Shown here in pieces: positions 11,835 through 24,164 of a DNA stretch of 64,000 nucleotides. Made by a program: the position numbers and the translations under genes. Origin of the DNA: Capitella teleta (taxonomy: Eukaryota > Annelida > Polychaeta > Capitellidae); assembly GCA_000328365.1 (NCBI GenBank), contig KB310812.1, forward strand, positions 8,260-72,259. The letters are read 5' to 3'. The notes under the pieces are model-generated. The model saw only the letters and a list, made by a program, of their open reading frames with translations. It was not told the origin of the DNA and searched no databases. Position 1 is the first letter of the stretch. The number at the start of each line of letters is the position of its first letter.

Positions 11835-13677
11835 TCTCGGAGGTCAAATGTTTCAGAGTGAAGTCCCCCCCCCCAAAAAAAAAGGAAAAAAGAAACGAAA
11901 AAATGCGGAATACAAACCTTGGTGATACCAGAGTAGAGAATGTTTTTATCAGTGCTAATCTCTATCCTTCACATAAAAAAGATATCATCGTAACAAAAGC
12001 TACAAAACTACAATTGGGACAGTTCGACAGGTTTTTGAAGTGCTCTGACAAAGACATTGTGAAATGTTCGGCGCTAATTGTGAAACACAACGGTTTTAGT
12101 TTGAGTGTGTGTGTGTGGGGGGGGGTGTTTTATGCGACACTGTATACCATCAGCAGTTGCTAGCGCAAAGTGATGATGATACATATCAGGCATGCAAATT
12201 CCTGTATATTCATGATTAATTCTTTTGCCATTTGAAATTAATTTATAAATTATTATAACTGCCCACGTGTTCCTTCATTACCTGAAAAGAGCAAGATTGC
12301 GAGAGCAGAACTATTCATGATTATTCTTAGTAGAGCTCTTTAAACTTCAGCATACAGATTATATATCAGGATGACCGAGGACTCAAAATCCATACTTGGC
12401 CACCGGGTTGCTAACATACACAGGTATTTAGGCCTCATAGTTCGATAACCTCGCTGCCCTCATGAAAAGGTGAAGTAGACCACCCGAGGATTCAACTTAA
12501 CTTCTTCAAATACATCTTCAAAGGCTATCGAACAATTTGCTGAACGGCGATATCTTCCATTGACCTTGGAGGTAGCAAATATTTGTTTGTGCTGCAAGTG
12601 ATAAGCAGTTATGATCGGCGTGTATGATTGAATTATTTGTGAATCAATGCCTATTGTGCAAAATGTTTGTAGTTCATCCAATGCTACCGAATCAGAGATT
12701 GCATTTGAAATAAAAACTAAATTCATCAAACTAAATTCCTAAGCATATCAATCTCAAACATGCCACCCACTTTTCAGTACATAGATTGACGTGCTAGTAA
12801 CGGGGTATCATCGGTGTAGCCAGAACTGTCCCATAATGCATTCCTGAATAAAAACAGTGCATCGTAAACAAGTGATCAATTTTCAATAGAATTCACAAAA
12901 TTAAAGCAGGAAAAATACTTAACCCTGCTTAGCACTATTCTTGGCATGGTGCGAGTGATTATTGATCATTACTCCAGTCGATACGAAGTTGGTGGACAAT
13001 GTACCAATATATACGACATACTAATGGGCAGAATCGGTTATGCCGAAAGGATTGCGAGCAATTTGAGAAACTCCAAATAAAGCCTTTCCGGCGTCCAATA
13101 AAATTGCATGTACAAATAAGGTATAGTTTTACACAAATCCAAAGAACAATAACGTTACCAAGCATTTAAAACAGCCTATTCTTGGGAATATAATATGTCT
13201 ATTACACGGAATGGCAATTGAGTGTATCTGTGATAAACTTGACCGCATGTGAGGCTTTTGGAACAAAGCCACCATGAAGTGACTGGAGTTGACTTCGTGA
13301 AGATACTGACCCAATATAGGCAGCTGATTTTAATAAACTGCGCAGTCACCTAATTGTCAGTGGCGTCTATCTTGGTGATATATCATCTTACATATATGCA
13401 TATTAGTCATACTTGAAACGAAGAGGATCGACCTGTAATGGCCAAAGTTTTGCACTAAAGGGGACTTTTATTTAGCCGCGAGAGATTAATCATCTAATGA
13501 AGGTGATAAAATAAGAATGCGTTTGTGCAACGACAGCCATGTGTTTCGCACACCCGTATGACAAATGATATTTATATTAGGTGATAAGTATATATTTGTC
13601 TTTATAAGTTACCCAGGGTATCCAATAATGCTAATGGGTTATATAATATATAACCCATAATATATATTATATGCATT

Positions 13678-13740
<63 letters not shown>

Positions 13741-16315
13741 TATACATACACCCTATGTATGAATTGTCTTTTATCATTATCATTTATCAATTCAATGGTA
13801 AATGCATCCTTGTTTGATGAAGATTCTCTCACAGCTGCGTCTTTTCTCAGGTCGACCAACATGTGTCAACAGATGGCACAGCCAACTTTATGCTAGGCCT
13901 GCATTATCCCAGCAAACTCTGCAACACTCAATGAGAAATTGAATAGGAGATCAGCAAATGTACAGCAAATGCAGCCCCATGTTAGTTGCAAAGTCCATTC
14001 TGAAGCATCCTGATTGGGACACATATCGGATGGAAATGTTTGGATTAGTAGATTACTACAAATATATTGTTTTTATGTTGGTGTTTTATTTTGTTAATTT
14101 TATATCATTAGTATTTTTAACTTGGTCCATTATGCAGGTTTCATCTGTTACTGGCATTGTGTCAACGTTATCAACATGTTCTTTTGATTGCATATGTTAT
14201 AGTGCTAGCAATATTTTTTTTTATAATTATTACTGTATTGCTCGTTCATCGATTGATTTCATGATCATATGTTGAATCATATAATATATAATTTTGAGCT
14301 TTGTAAAGATACCCAATAAGAGACTTTCATGATTCAAGTGTAAGTACAAATGACTATTAAACACTTCCTTTTTTGTAATTTATTATACCCTGGTAAAACC
14401 GATAAAAACATGGGTTTTTAATACAAATTTGACGGTTTCGTGCGTTATGGTCACTGAATGCGTTATGCCAATGTTTGCGTTAGGATTACCAATTACGTTA
14501 TACTTATAGCATAAATCTACTTCCAATTTTCGTGCTTCGTGCCCGTTTGCAGAGCCCCCAAGAGTGTAACGCGCAATGGCGGAATGCAGCGCGCCTGCGA
14601 GCAATCTAGGTAGTAGTGGAGATCATTGATCACTGTGATAGTGCGTTATGTTTGAGAATTAATGGTTTTAGTCTAGAATGGCGTTAAGATACTATTAGGC
14701 ATGCTCTCTTCACGACCACAGAATCTATATGCAATAGAGTACCTTAATTCAGACCGATTGAGCGTGGTTATTGACAAAATACACTATTTTTCTATTGTGG
14801 TCGTGCTCGAGAGTCATTCACTTTTTCATTCATTAATAATTTTCCACAATGAGTTTCTAACGCTCGCAGAACAAAGAGCAATTAACTTTCAGGTTCGTCT
14901 AAAATTTCAGGATGCGCAAAATTAACGGGATGTAAGACCAGCCCACAATCCTGCCTTTTTCCTGGTTGTCGAGGCACAAGAACACGCTGAAGGCCATCTA
15001 TTTTGATATGAATAGTTGTTAGAACTCTATATAATTATCAAAGTCAAAAGAAAGCCCTGGTCCTGTACGTCCTTCTTATCTGAGCATTAAATGAGCCATC
15101 TATCCCAAATTACTTGCAATGTGGCAGCAGGTTTTTGTGTGTGTTTTTTTCTTGTGTTTTTTTTGTAATTTTTTTAATTTTATGTGAAATCGTATTCCGC
15201 AATTGTACATCAATTTAATTTATTGGCAACACAATTATATACACATCAATAGGATTGACATAACAACCACGAATTGTATCTCATTTAGTAATTTAGGACT
15301 ATTAAACTATTGTGTTTTTTTATATCCTATCTACGAAGAGTTATGCCTCTTGTCAGCCATGAGGATAATGGCAAATTGGCCATTGCGGTTTATCTGGATT
15401 TTTTTATTTCTTCCCTTTTCCTTTCGGGTTTCAGAAGCTATGTGGCAATTGTGGCGTGTGCAGCTTATTGAGTAGTAATTTCGGATCCTGCTCGAGTAGT
15501 ACGTGTGTGCAATTTCTGTGCTCAGAATTCATGGACATTCCAAATTTTGTGTAATCGAGACACAGTAAACATTTGAATCCCTGTCATATCTCAATATCAA
15601 GAATCTGTAAATTCACAATCACCCCGTCCACATTTTACAGCTTCAATAATTGTTTTGATTCTATTTCATCGCTTTTGGTCTATAATAAACATAGTATATG
15701 TTATCGGTTTTCAAATATAATATTGTTTTACCGCAGCAGGTAATCATTGCATTTAATGCGTCGTAAGTATAAGCAATTTAATAAGTAATTGGTACCATTT
15801 GAGAATGTACGAAATTAAGTGGCATTGCGAAAATAAATCCTCAAAAATAATTTTGTTTATGGCCATTAATTTTTTAGATAATATTCGGTCAGTTGTATTG
15901 GCCCTTCATCACAAAGAAGTGAACAGCGCATCTTTCAATTTTTACTCATCAAATTAACGTTTCATAACAATTCAGACGTATTTATTCATGTACAAATCAG
16001 ACGTAAATTCATTATGTGATTCCATAATAATCGCTTTATGCATTGGCCAATTTTACACGGAATACCAGATGTTTCAATTCAAATTACGTATATCTTGCCA
16101 ATATAAGCATTAAGCAAATCGGCACAAAGCAAACAGGTAAGGTAAGTCTCAGGGCGGATCCTTCAAACCAAGTTTTAAGGTGAGATCTAGATAAGTCCAA
16201 GTATCATATGTTAACAATATAATCAGAAAAAGCCTTTGTTTGCGCTGAGGTGGGTATTCACTTTCCGGAGAGTCTTTCTCTCTTCCTTGGAGACATAGAA
16301 TCGTACGTTTGATGG
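11835..16315. other. Long intergenic stretch, no gene supported
   Basis: No coding exon with convincing content. It holds a C run and short GT repeat near 11868-12125 and a 25-bp imperfect-centre palindrome at 13634-13658. A small frame at 15357-15472 starts with a signal-peptide-like hydrophobic stretch but has no clear donor or partner exon. Confidence 0.4.
13681..13738. repeat. (TA)n microsatellite
   Basis: About 29 TA units, adjacent to a TA-rich palindrome; likely polymorphic. Confidence 0.95.
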
Positions 16316-16453
16316 TATGAATGTTGTTTCATGCTTGAATGTGGTGGGATCCAAACTTGGCGTTACATTTTGTACATCTATAAAAGTCCATGCGCAGATT
16401 TTGAAAGTATTTACTTTGCATACTAATCATTTGTTTGTTATTTCCTTCAACAG

Positions 16454-17418
16454 CCGCCACTTCTTCATCAACTGTGGTCCCTACCTCAGCCCCCGCACCA
16501 ACACCCAAACGCCCTCCCTTTGTCTGTACGTGTTGGGGTGATCCTCATTGCAAAGGATTCTCCATTCCAAAAATCACCCTTGGTGGTTCTTGTCGATATG
16601 TTCTTGCTACCGATCGCTGTATCAAGAAGTCAAATATATCGTCATTTGAGATATCAGCGAGTTTCAAGAAGGTCAAGCAAACTGTGCCCCGCAGCTATGT
16701 GAACACAGTTCACGTGGAGTTCTTGTTGCAGAATGCAACCCAAGTTGTTAGTATAAAATATTATCAGACACCATTCTTAAGTCTCACTGGCTTCATTCCT
16801 ATGTTTGATGCTTTAGACGGCCACTTTGAAGCAAGATCTCTATTTATCATTTGTCGTAGAAAACGGAGTCGACTTCAGTTTTCAAAACAGCTTCCGAACG
16901 AACCAACTTCCAGATCTCTTTGGAACATTCTTTGATAATGCAACGGCTGAATTAGGTGATAACTGGAAGGCCGTTCGGGTTGCCGTAGGTTTAAAAACAA
17001 CAGTTTGTTACAACTGAACAATATAATTAATCAATCACAATAACAGCTGATCTCATTCCCCAACGGTGTTGAAATTGCCTGGGATGGTATCAAACAAATT
17101 GCCATCTATGTGCCCGAGTGGTTCAAGGGTCGCCTTTGTGGAATCTGCGGCGACATTGATGACTCAAACATGTACATCGGAGACTATGACTCCAGCCGTA
17201 AGGATGATACAACAGGATGTCCCAATAAAGCTGCCTCCATGGAAGTCAACTCTATTGTAAGTTACAGTTGATTCAAACATTCAAAGCAAAATTTTGGATT
17301 GCAGACGACGGATGTGAAGGAATATGGAAACTCCCATTTCGCCCAAGATGACAACAACGAGCAATGTAAAGAGGAGTGTGGCATGAATGTTCTTGCTGGT
17401 GGCAATTATACGAATTGA
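16454..17418 (+). CDS. VWD-domain protein, 3' exons (5' end not found)
   Basis: Four exons fit: 16454-16746, 16817-16984, 17047-17256 and 17305-17418 (stop TGA). A Pro/Thr-rich stretch is followed by CTCWGDPHCKGF and GSCRYVLATD, the start of a von Willebrand type D domain. It continues through VENGVDFSF, then FPNGVEIAWDG and WFKGRLCGICGD, which is the end of the VWD core with the usual CGICG motif. The 70-bp intron at 16747-16816 is my inference: it has GTTAGT and TTTAG ends and removes an apparent frame change in the middle of the domain. The product is probably a secreted or extracellular multidomain protein. The first exon shown starts in phase, so upstream coding exons must exist, but I could not identify them. 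AATAAA follows at 17439. Confidence 0.8.
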
Positions 17419-17438
17419 TTCGATTTACAACCCGTTTC

Positions 17439-17444
17439 AATAAA
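17439..17444 (+). terminator. Poly(A) signal of VWD gene
   Basis: AATAAA 21 bp after the stop codon of the VWD gene. Confidence 0.6.
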
Positions 17445-17772
17445 TCGGCATTGTATCATGAGCTTTAATTTTCTGTGTTTTGTGTTTGGTCGGGTAGCAG
17501 GCCGTTGAATTTGGGATATTAGCATTGAATTCCAAGGAAGAATGTATGTTGAACATTGAACAGCATGCTAGCAATTTTCTAGCGGCGACAAAAAAGGCTT
17601 TCGAATGAGCCAAATAATCATGAATGATATGCCAGATGTTGTGCATAAATGACGCACGGCACTCAATGGTACCACGAATTTTTATCCCGTTCTGGGATAA
17701 CTGACTGTCCCGAATGCCCTACATGCGCCCGGATGATCGATATACATAAATATCGTTATTCGTTGCCTAAAT

Positions 17773-17840
17773 GGGGATGTAGCTAATTGGAGATGTAGCT
17801 TTGCATGTCAGAGGCCTGGATTCAACCCCGGCATCTTCGT
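17773..17840 (+). pseudogene. tRNA-Ala(TGC)-like relic
   Basis: The sequence opens with GGGGATGTAGCT, has CTTTGCATG at the anticodon-loop position (anticodon TGC), then a T-arm-like GGATTCAACCC and closes with GGCATCTTCG. This matches the layout of animal tRNA-Ala genes. The D arm is rearranged and the total is about 68 bases, so it is more likely a tRNA pseudogene or SINE head than a working tRNA. Confidence 0.7.
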
Positions 17841-17849
17841 ATATTTATA

Positions 17850-19683
17850 TCATATATTTCAATTATTAAAATTTACAGGCAAAATAACCTACTATACTTT
17901 GTTCATTAATCTACACCAGTTCCTATAGTTGTGTTTATTTGTGTACAAAGTATTGTAGATCAGTTGGACCAGTGCATTTTGCTTTAATTAATTTTATTAT
18001 TTCAAATGTGTTCCTTGCGTGTCCTCAGTCATGTTGGCCTAGCCTAAACTTAGGAGGTGAAGTACGCAGACTAGGGTTGAAGTAAATCCAATTTATTTGC
18101 AGTGGTCCAAATGACATTCAGTGATCGACTTCGTATGAGAGTACAATCGCTCCTGTAACAGATAGTCAGGCAGTGAAGATATACTAAACACTTCAACATG
18201 TAAGCTATACTATATTATAGATAACGTTAGTTTAGGATTATGTCGCAGTAAACTAAATCTATTAGCTTCGGCTCATGGTAATAATGAAACTAACAGTGGA
18301 TAGCAATAATAGACACATTAGTGTAGTGTATGGAATGCTCTTTATGCAAGGCATCTTAATAAACATGCATGATGACTTTTTCGGCTCATAATTATTATGG
18401 TACATGTATTAATAAAACATTGGTCATACTGTTATAGTGATTCGACATTATAGGTAATGCGGATAGGAACGCGCGTCGATGCTTTTGGCATTGAGGGGTG
18501 GCGACATAAGGATAATTCTCTATCGTTTACTGCGCAGTCTGCGGTGGTACCATATGGTGATCAAGATAGTGTTCCAAAGGGGATATGGTCCACGGCGGGG
18601 GTGGCACCATATCCGTAGAGAACGAGAGAACTGCCATAACACAATCTATATATGCATGCATGAGTATTCACAATAAACTAAAAATTTATTGTTTCAATAG
18701 AGCGCATCTCAGCAGCCATCATCAGAGCCAGAACAATAAAAAAAATAATAATAATATGAGCATAAAATTTGATTATTCAAACTTAAGCAGTTTAATTGTT
18801 GATGAATACTCATTACAGTTATTAGTAGTTGTAAGTATATCACCTCATTTTCTAGAGAAGTATCGATAAGTTTTTCGTTGCATACAAACTCGCTTGTGAA
18901 TAACACGAGGACACCAAGCAGATGCCTTCAAATTGCATCCACTATAAGTGGAGGGGAGAAAGAAAAAAAAAAGAGATTTGATAATAGGAAATATCGCTAT
19001 ACCAGTTATCTGTGGGTGGATACAGCCTATAATGGTTATTGCCTCATTCAAGGTTAAAAAGCTAAAAGCTGTGCATTTTGCTGGTAAAACAACTTTTGAG
19101 GGAGAGTACAACTTGCGTGTGAAACGATGAACGGCTAGCTATTGATGAAAACACCAATCAAATAATGGTGCAGCTGGATATAAATGAATCTTGTTGAAAA
19201 GTGAATACTGGGAAAGATGGAAATAACAAATGGCAACCACGTGGATGCATTGAGATCAACCCCTATGACGTCATTTGAACCTAGCCAGCCAGGTAAATAT
19301 GAACACATGTGTGTCTGTTTTTGTGGGATAAAAAATATTATTAAAAGTGTGAAATTGTAGGAAAGAATAATTAACATAACCCATTCGATTATTTGGAGCA
19401 CGAGATAATAATTAATTATTTAATAATTAATACATGCACATTTAAATAATTATCGGTATCCTTGGATCCTTCAAGGGCAATATTATATATAATAATAATA
19501 TAATATATAATATTTTAATATATACGTTTTAGCTAGGATGATAGGAGAGAGTACATGAAATACAAGGTTACAGCCACTAGAAGAACTAGATATTCTCATT
19601 ACAGTATACGTACTTAGCACACAAACTGTCAAAGCTAAAATTCAATTAGTCTAATAGAGTTCTCTGTTTTGCTTTTCTTTCAG
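17850..19683. other. Intergenic, minor hairpin only
   Basis: No gene supported. A short hairpin at about 18582-18615 has GGATATGGT and ACCATATCC arms around a GC-rich loop. AT-rich palindromic sequence lies near 19470-19520. Confidence 0.35.
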
Positions 19684-20457
19684 AAATGTCAGCCTTGATA
19701 GTTTCCCCTATACTTGTGGTCGTTTGTGCTGCAGTCTGCATTGTAGGCTTTGGCTGTATCTTGTAAGTATAATCCTGCTTTCACATTATAATCCTAGCTC
19801 AAGAATACAATGTATATTGTTTTTAGCTCGATATGTCAAAATACAGGTAGATAATACAGGATGTGTTGTGAGTCCTGTTTGGCACCGCAGTACCTTATTA
19901 ACATGGTTATGTAAATGAAGGCAGAATTGGCCCCGGAGATGGAAATTGAGGACGCTTCCTGTCATGTGATATACGCTTTAGGAAGTTCGGTTGTCTTGTT
20001 TCTTTCTCTCTTGCATGGTAGCAATCACCTATTAAGTCGGTAAACAAGCACTCAGGCCATACTGTCATATATTGAGTGATCGAATTACGTGCATTTAACG
20101 TAATATAATAATGCTGCAACGCAAATAATGGAGACGTATAAATATTTACAGAACATGATTTAAATACATCTTATTCGTATTAATAAATGTAACATGTATG
20201 TCCTTTTCTGTCTGTCTGTCTTTCGACCCTGTTCTCATTCATATTAATGATGTCCAATAATTGTTATTAAACTCGGCATTATGTCATTTTACGCTACTTG
20301 CAGGGTTTTCGCATTAAAAATGAAATTTCGAGTTTCTGTCGTGACTCATGACCGAGAATAGTACAGTAAAAAATGCTCAGTTTTCAGTTAATTGCATTGT
20401 TGTCTATTCTCTAGGTTCCGGAGAAAGGGAAATCCATGGTTCAATTATGAGGATTGA
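19684..20457 (+). CDS. Small single-pass membrane protein or 3' exons of one
   Basis: Exon 19684-19762 follows a polypyrimidine-CAG acceptor. It encodes MSALIVSPILVVVCAAVCIV and a few more residues, a strong transmembrane helix, and ends at GTAAGT. Joining to 20415-20457 (CTAG acceptor) keeps the frame and gives a basic then aromatic tail, FRRKGNPWFNYED, before TGA. Positive charges straight after the helix fit a cytoplasmic juxtamembrane segment. Because the first exon has an acceptor, these may be the last exons of a larger type I receptor whose ectodomain I cannot find, or a spliced 5' UTR plus a ~39-residue micropeptide. No family recognised. Confidence 0.45.
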
Positions 20458-20719
20458 GGGCCGAATGCCATGCTGCTCCTCGATTAAGAGTACTTGTAGT
20501 TCAAGAGAGGCGGCAGATCGATTGAAGCCTTAAGATACACTGAAATTCTTGATAATAAATTGCATTAGTTTTACTTGTTCAATGTTTCTTGTGGGTCTTT
20601 TTTTATCAACTACAGACACTGCTTACGTCGATCAGATTCACCCTAATTTCGTTTGCTTAGTTGTGTAACGGGCACTTGATGAGCGATAAATGAGTTTATC
20701 ATCGCGTCATTCGAGAGAG

Positions 20720-20755
20720 GTCTGGGTAAAAAAAAAAAAAAAAAAAAAAAAAGAC
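20720..20755. repeat. Poly(A) run
   Basis: About 24 consecutive A bases within low-complexity sequence. Confidence 0.8.
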
Positions 20756-20852
20756 AATAAATTTCCACATTTCCATAATTTCCTTAATTTACATTTCGGT
20801 ATATAATTAATAATTATAATCAAGGGCAACTTTTTCGAAGCACAAATAAAAA

Positions 20853-21095
20853 TCACGATCGTATTGGGCGATGCGGTGCCACGCAGGATCCCGTTCGCTT
20901 CAGGACATTGACCATGGACTCAATGAATCCATTGGACTGGGGAAATCTTTGACTGAAGTGCTTGATTCTGATGTCATAAAACTGGGCGAAGCTGATGGCT
21001 GATGTACTGTTTGTCGGTGAACGGGGTCCCTTAGTCTGACACGATCTCTTCCGGGATGCCTTACTCTGAGAACATGGTCTTGAGAATGCTCGCAA
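20853..21095 (-). mobile_element. Gypsy integrase fossil fragment
   Basis: Short minus-strand frame with FSQRFPQSNGFIESMV, matching the end of the integrase core of Mag-type Ty3/Gypsy elements. It is a small fossil piece and broken. It lies in the opposite orientation to the gag fossil next to it, so two insertions or a rearrangement are involved. Confidence 0.7.
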
Positions 21096-21129
21096 GGTGA
21101 ATGTCAGTCTGATTTGTCACATATCTGAG

Positions 21130-22290
21130 GGTGGGAAATCGTGAATAATATTTAGCAATAAGCAGGCACTTATTATATATATATTAATATACACCCATGC
21201 ACCTGCAATAAAGACTCAGTCTTCCTCCAAGCCTGCCTCGTCATTGCTACTGTAACATGGTGTTAGAAGTTAACTACAAGTGTTCAGTAATTTGAATGAA
21301 GCTTTACTTCAATTGCTCTTTAGTATTGGAACATAAATTTTGATAAATGGAAAATCGCACAACAAAGTCAGTATTCTTTTTATATATTGTATATACAAGA
21401 GTAGACGTCGTGTTAATAAAGTTAAGAAAGCTTAGTGCAGTAGGTTGTAATGATGAATGAATGATCAGAAGCCAGTTCCACGCTTGAGAGGAGACGTTTA
21501 TACAGTTTACAGATTAACTCTTCATTCGTGAGTATATCAAAGTGGTTGAGACGTATATTATAATTATATGAAAATTTGCATATCATTACATCCCCCTTTC
21601 TTTACAATAGTTGTATTTTGATTTGAAGGGCAATTGCAAGTCAGTGTCAATTTTCGCATACAACGATTACTGCTAATGCAAATGAGACAAAGTGAGACAG
21701 AGATAATTTCATTACTCGAGCAAAGACGCAAGCGCTTAAGTGTGAATTTAATGACCAAGAGTTAAAAGAAAGAATCACAGAATTAATTATTGCTGGCACT
21801 ACAATGTATGTATTCCGTCTTGAGCTGCTCAATAAAGACAAAACATTGACATTAGAAGAAGCAATTACGCTTGGACGGCAACACGAGGCAGCCACAACTG
21901 GCACTCAACATATCATGAATCTGAGAAGTGAACGAAATGTTCAAGTCGATTTTGTAAAGCAAGATCGATTGAAAACAAAGCGTCCAGTGTGTCGCAATTG
22001 TGGTCGAAATCACGAGCCACTTCAGTGTCATGCCGACAAGTCTGAATGTCGTTCATGCCACAAAACTGGTCACTGGGAAAAGTTCTGTTGGAGCACACGT
22101 AAAACCAAAGTTAACGAGCGTGATAGAAAGCCTTTGCATTACGTAACACAAGAGCACCACGGAGAAATGACTGAGCATGAAGATCCATATGATGATGCAA
22201 GCACTTCATGCAAAAGCTTTTATGAGTTCACCGTCTCTATAATGTTGATGCTCTATCAAAAGACAAAGCGTTCACTTCAGTAATCATAAA
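21130..22290 (+). mobile_element. Gypsy (Mag-like) fossil: LTR end and gag
   Basis: At 21257 sequence ending TGTAACA is followed directly by TGGTGTTAGAAGTTAAC, the arrangement of an LTR end and primer-binding site in Mag-like Gypsy elements. Gag-like sequence follows to about 22280, with two zinc knuckles (CRNCGRNHEPLQC and CRSCHKTGHWEKFC). No pol follows and no partner LTR is seen; the element is truncated and broken. Confidence 0.75.
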
Positions 22291-22373
22291 GGTCCCACGG
22301 CTTGAAGAGCAACACACGATGCGTGTGAAGTTATACTCTGGGGCGAACGCCGGGAGGCACTAATATAATACTT

Positions 22374-22416
22374 TTAGTATCAGAGTGCCGTAAAACTCCA
22401 CCCATTCATTCATTCA
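22374..22416 (+). repeat. SINE-like tail
   Basis: GTGCCGTAAAACTCCACCC followed by four ATTC units. It resembles the 3' end of the SINE at 1967-2299 but with a different tandem tail, suggesting a related SINE subfamily. Confidence 0.45.
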
Positions 22417-22419
22417 TTC

Positions 22420-24160
22420 TGAGCCGAACGCCAATGCACTCCCGATGCGAACATTTCGGTAGATGTTCGGCGGCGAAGCAGACCAACACTCTGTACTTAC
22501 AGCATGTAAAAAAGAACAAGTATTTGAACTAAAAGGTTGGCGTTAAGTGAAAGCATTTTATGAATACACATGAATATAAGATCGAAGGACACATAGTGAA
22601 ACATCATGTAGTTGAAAATTATAATTGCAGTACTAACAATAGGCAGTATAACGTATATATTGTGAAAATAGTGATGATTGTATGAGGTAGAGGAAGTGAT
22701 TTTATCAAACAGATGGATCATGGCTAGGTGATAACATAAATGTATATGGTGAACATGTCATGGCTAGATAATACCAAGGCAACAAGAACGATCATGAAAA
22801 TATAAAATATACATGAAAAAACAAACAAGGCTAGAGCTTGATGAAGATGAAGTCAATGTTGATGCTATGATATGTTCTTAAACCAACTTAATATGAAAGG
22901 TCGGCGATTCTGTCACTCTGAAATCAAAAATCAAAAGGATCCTAACAAAGGAATCATGGAACAGGCAACAGCAACACACATCAATCAGTGATGTACTGGA
23001 ATGCCGTCAGTATTTACTTTCGCCCGAAATCCGCACTTCGTATGGCTCCGCATTTTAGTCACATTCCGTATTTTACCATGACGCTATCCGCGTTCAGTAA
23101 ATAGCAAACGTTTTATGCGGAACGTTTTGATTAAATGGATGATTAGCAATAAAAGGCAAGTTCGAATGTTTTAAGAGGTTCTTATGATCAACGTTCACCA
23201 GATTTTGAACACAACTAGTGAATGGTCTAAATAACATAACGTCACATCAGGTGGAAGACAATAACATTGTCAGTTTTTGACCTCAATGTGACCTCAATTG
23301 TGACCTCAATTGTGACCGTCAATGTCACAACCAAGTCTAAAGGGTACATGAGTATGGTGCCTCTCACCACATCTTGTATCTCTATATCATTTAAAGTTTG
23401 ATTGGGGTTGATGAGGCGGATGCCTCTCACTGTATCTTTTATCTTCAATCTAAAATGATTGGCTGTTGATATCATTTGCCTAAAAGTATTAACATAGAGG
23501 AAGGATTAATGAAAGTTGACATGTCGCGTGAACACCGGTCTTTCGTCCGGGCGCAAATTCCTAATTGTAGACGGCCAGGCTCGAGCGTCAGTCTCCACTT
23601 AATTAACATGTTTCCCTGAACCTGGCTAAAAAAAAAATAAAAATAAAAAAAATAAAAAAAATACCGAAAAATGCTTTTAACACTTAACGCGGCCATATCT
23701 TTTTACCCCAAAGAGCGCGAGCTTAAAAATTTACAATGTATAGAGACGCAACCAACATGTTGTGACAATCAATCAAATCAATATCACGTATAATTGCAGA
23801 GTTATTCGACTTTTATCAAATACGATTAAAAACGTTATTAGTAAACATCAAAATGTTGATAATGTTTGAAAAAGTCGAATAACTCTGAAATTATCTCCAA
23901 AATTGTAAATATATAAAATAATGAAATAATCTGACACAAATTAATTAAATTTCTTTAAATGTATTATTTATATATTCATCGACAGCGCACGGTTTACTCT
24001 GAGAAAAATATCAAAATTTCAAAATTTAAACATTTAAAAAATTAAAAAATCAAATAATGCAATTAATTGCGTTAGTTACTATCAAGACCTTGAAATTGGA
24101 GCATATTAATTAAAACTCCGGATTTAGTAAAATGTATATGCTAGGAGTATACTGTAATCG
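22420..24160. other. Intergenic, AT-rich, one hairpin
   Basis: No gene supported. An A-rich run lies at 23628-23665. An inverted repeat of about 24 bp with one internal difference lies at 23797-23820 and 23864-23887 (arms CAGAGTTATTCGACTTTT and complement), with a 43-bp loop. Confidence 0.4.
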
Positions 24161-24164
24161 TTAA

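Noticed and set aside
15203-15475. Frame ending in a signal-peptide-like segment
   Set aside because: No GT donor in a suitable place and no following exon; hydrophobic by AT composition.
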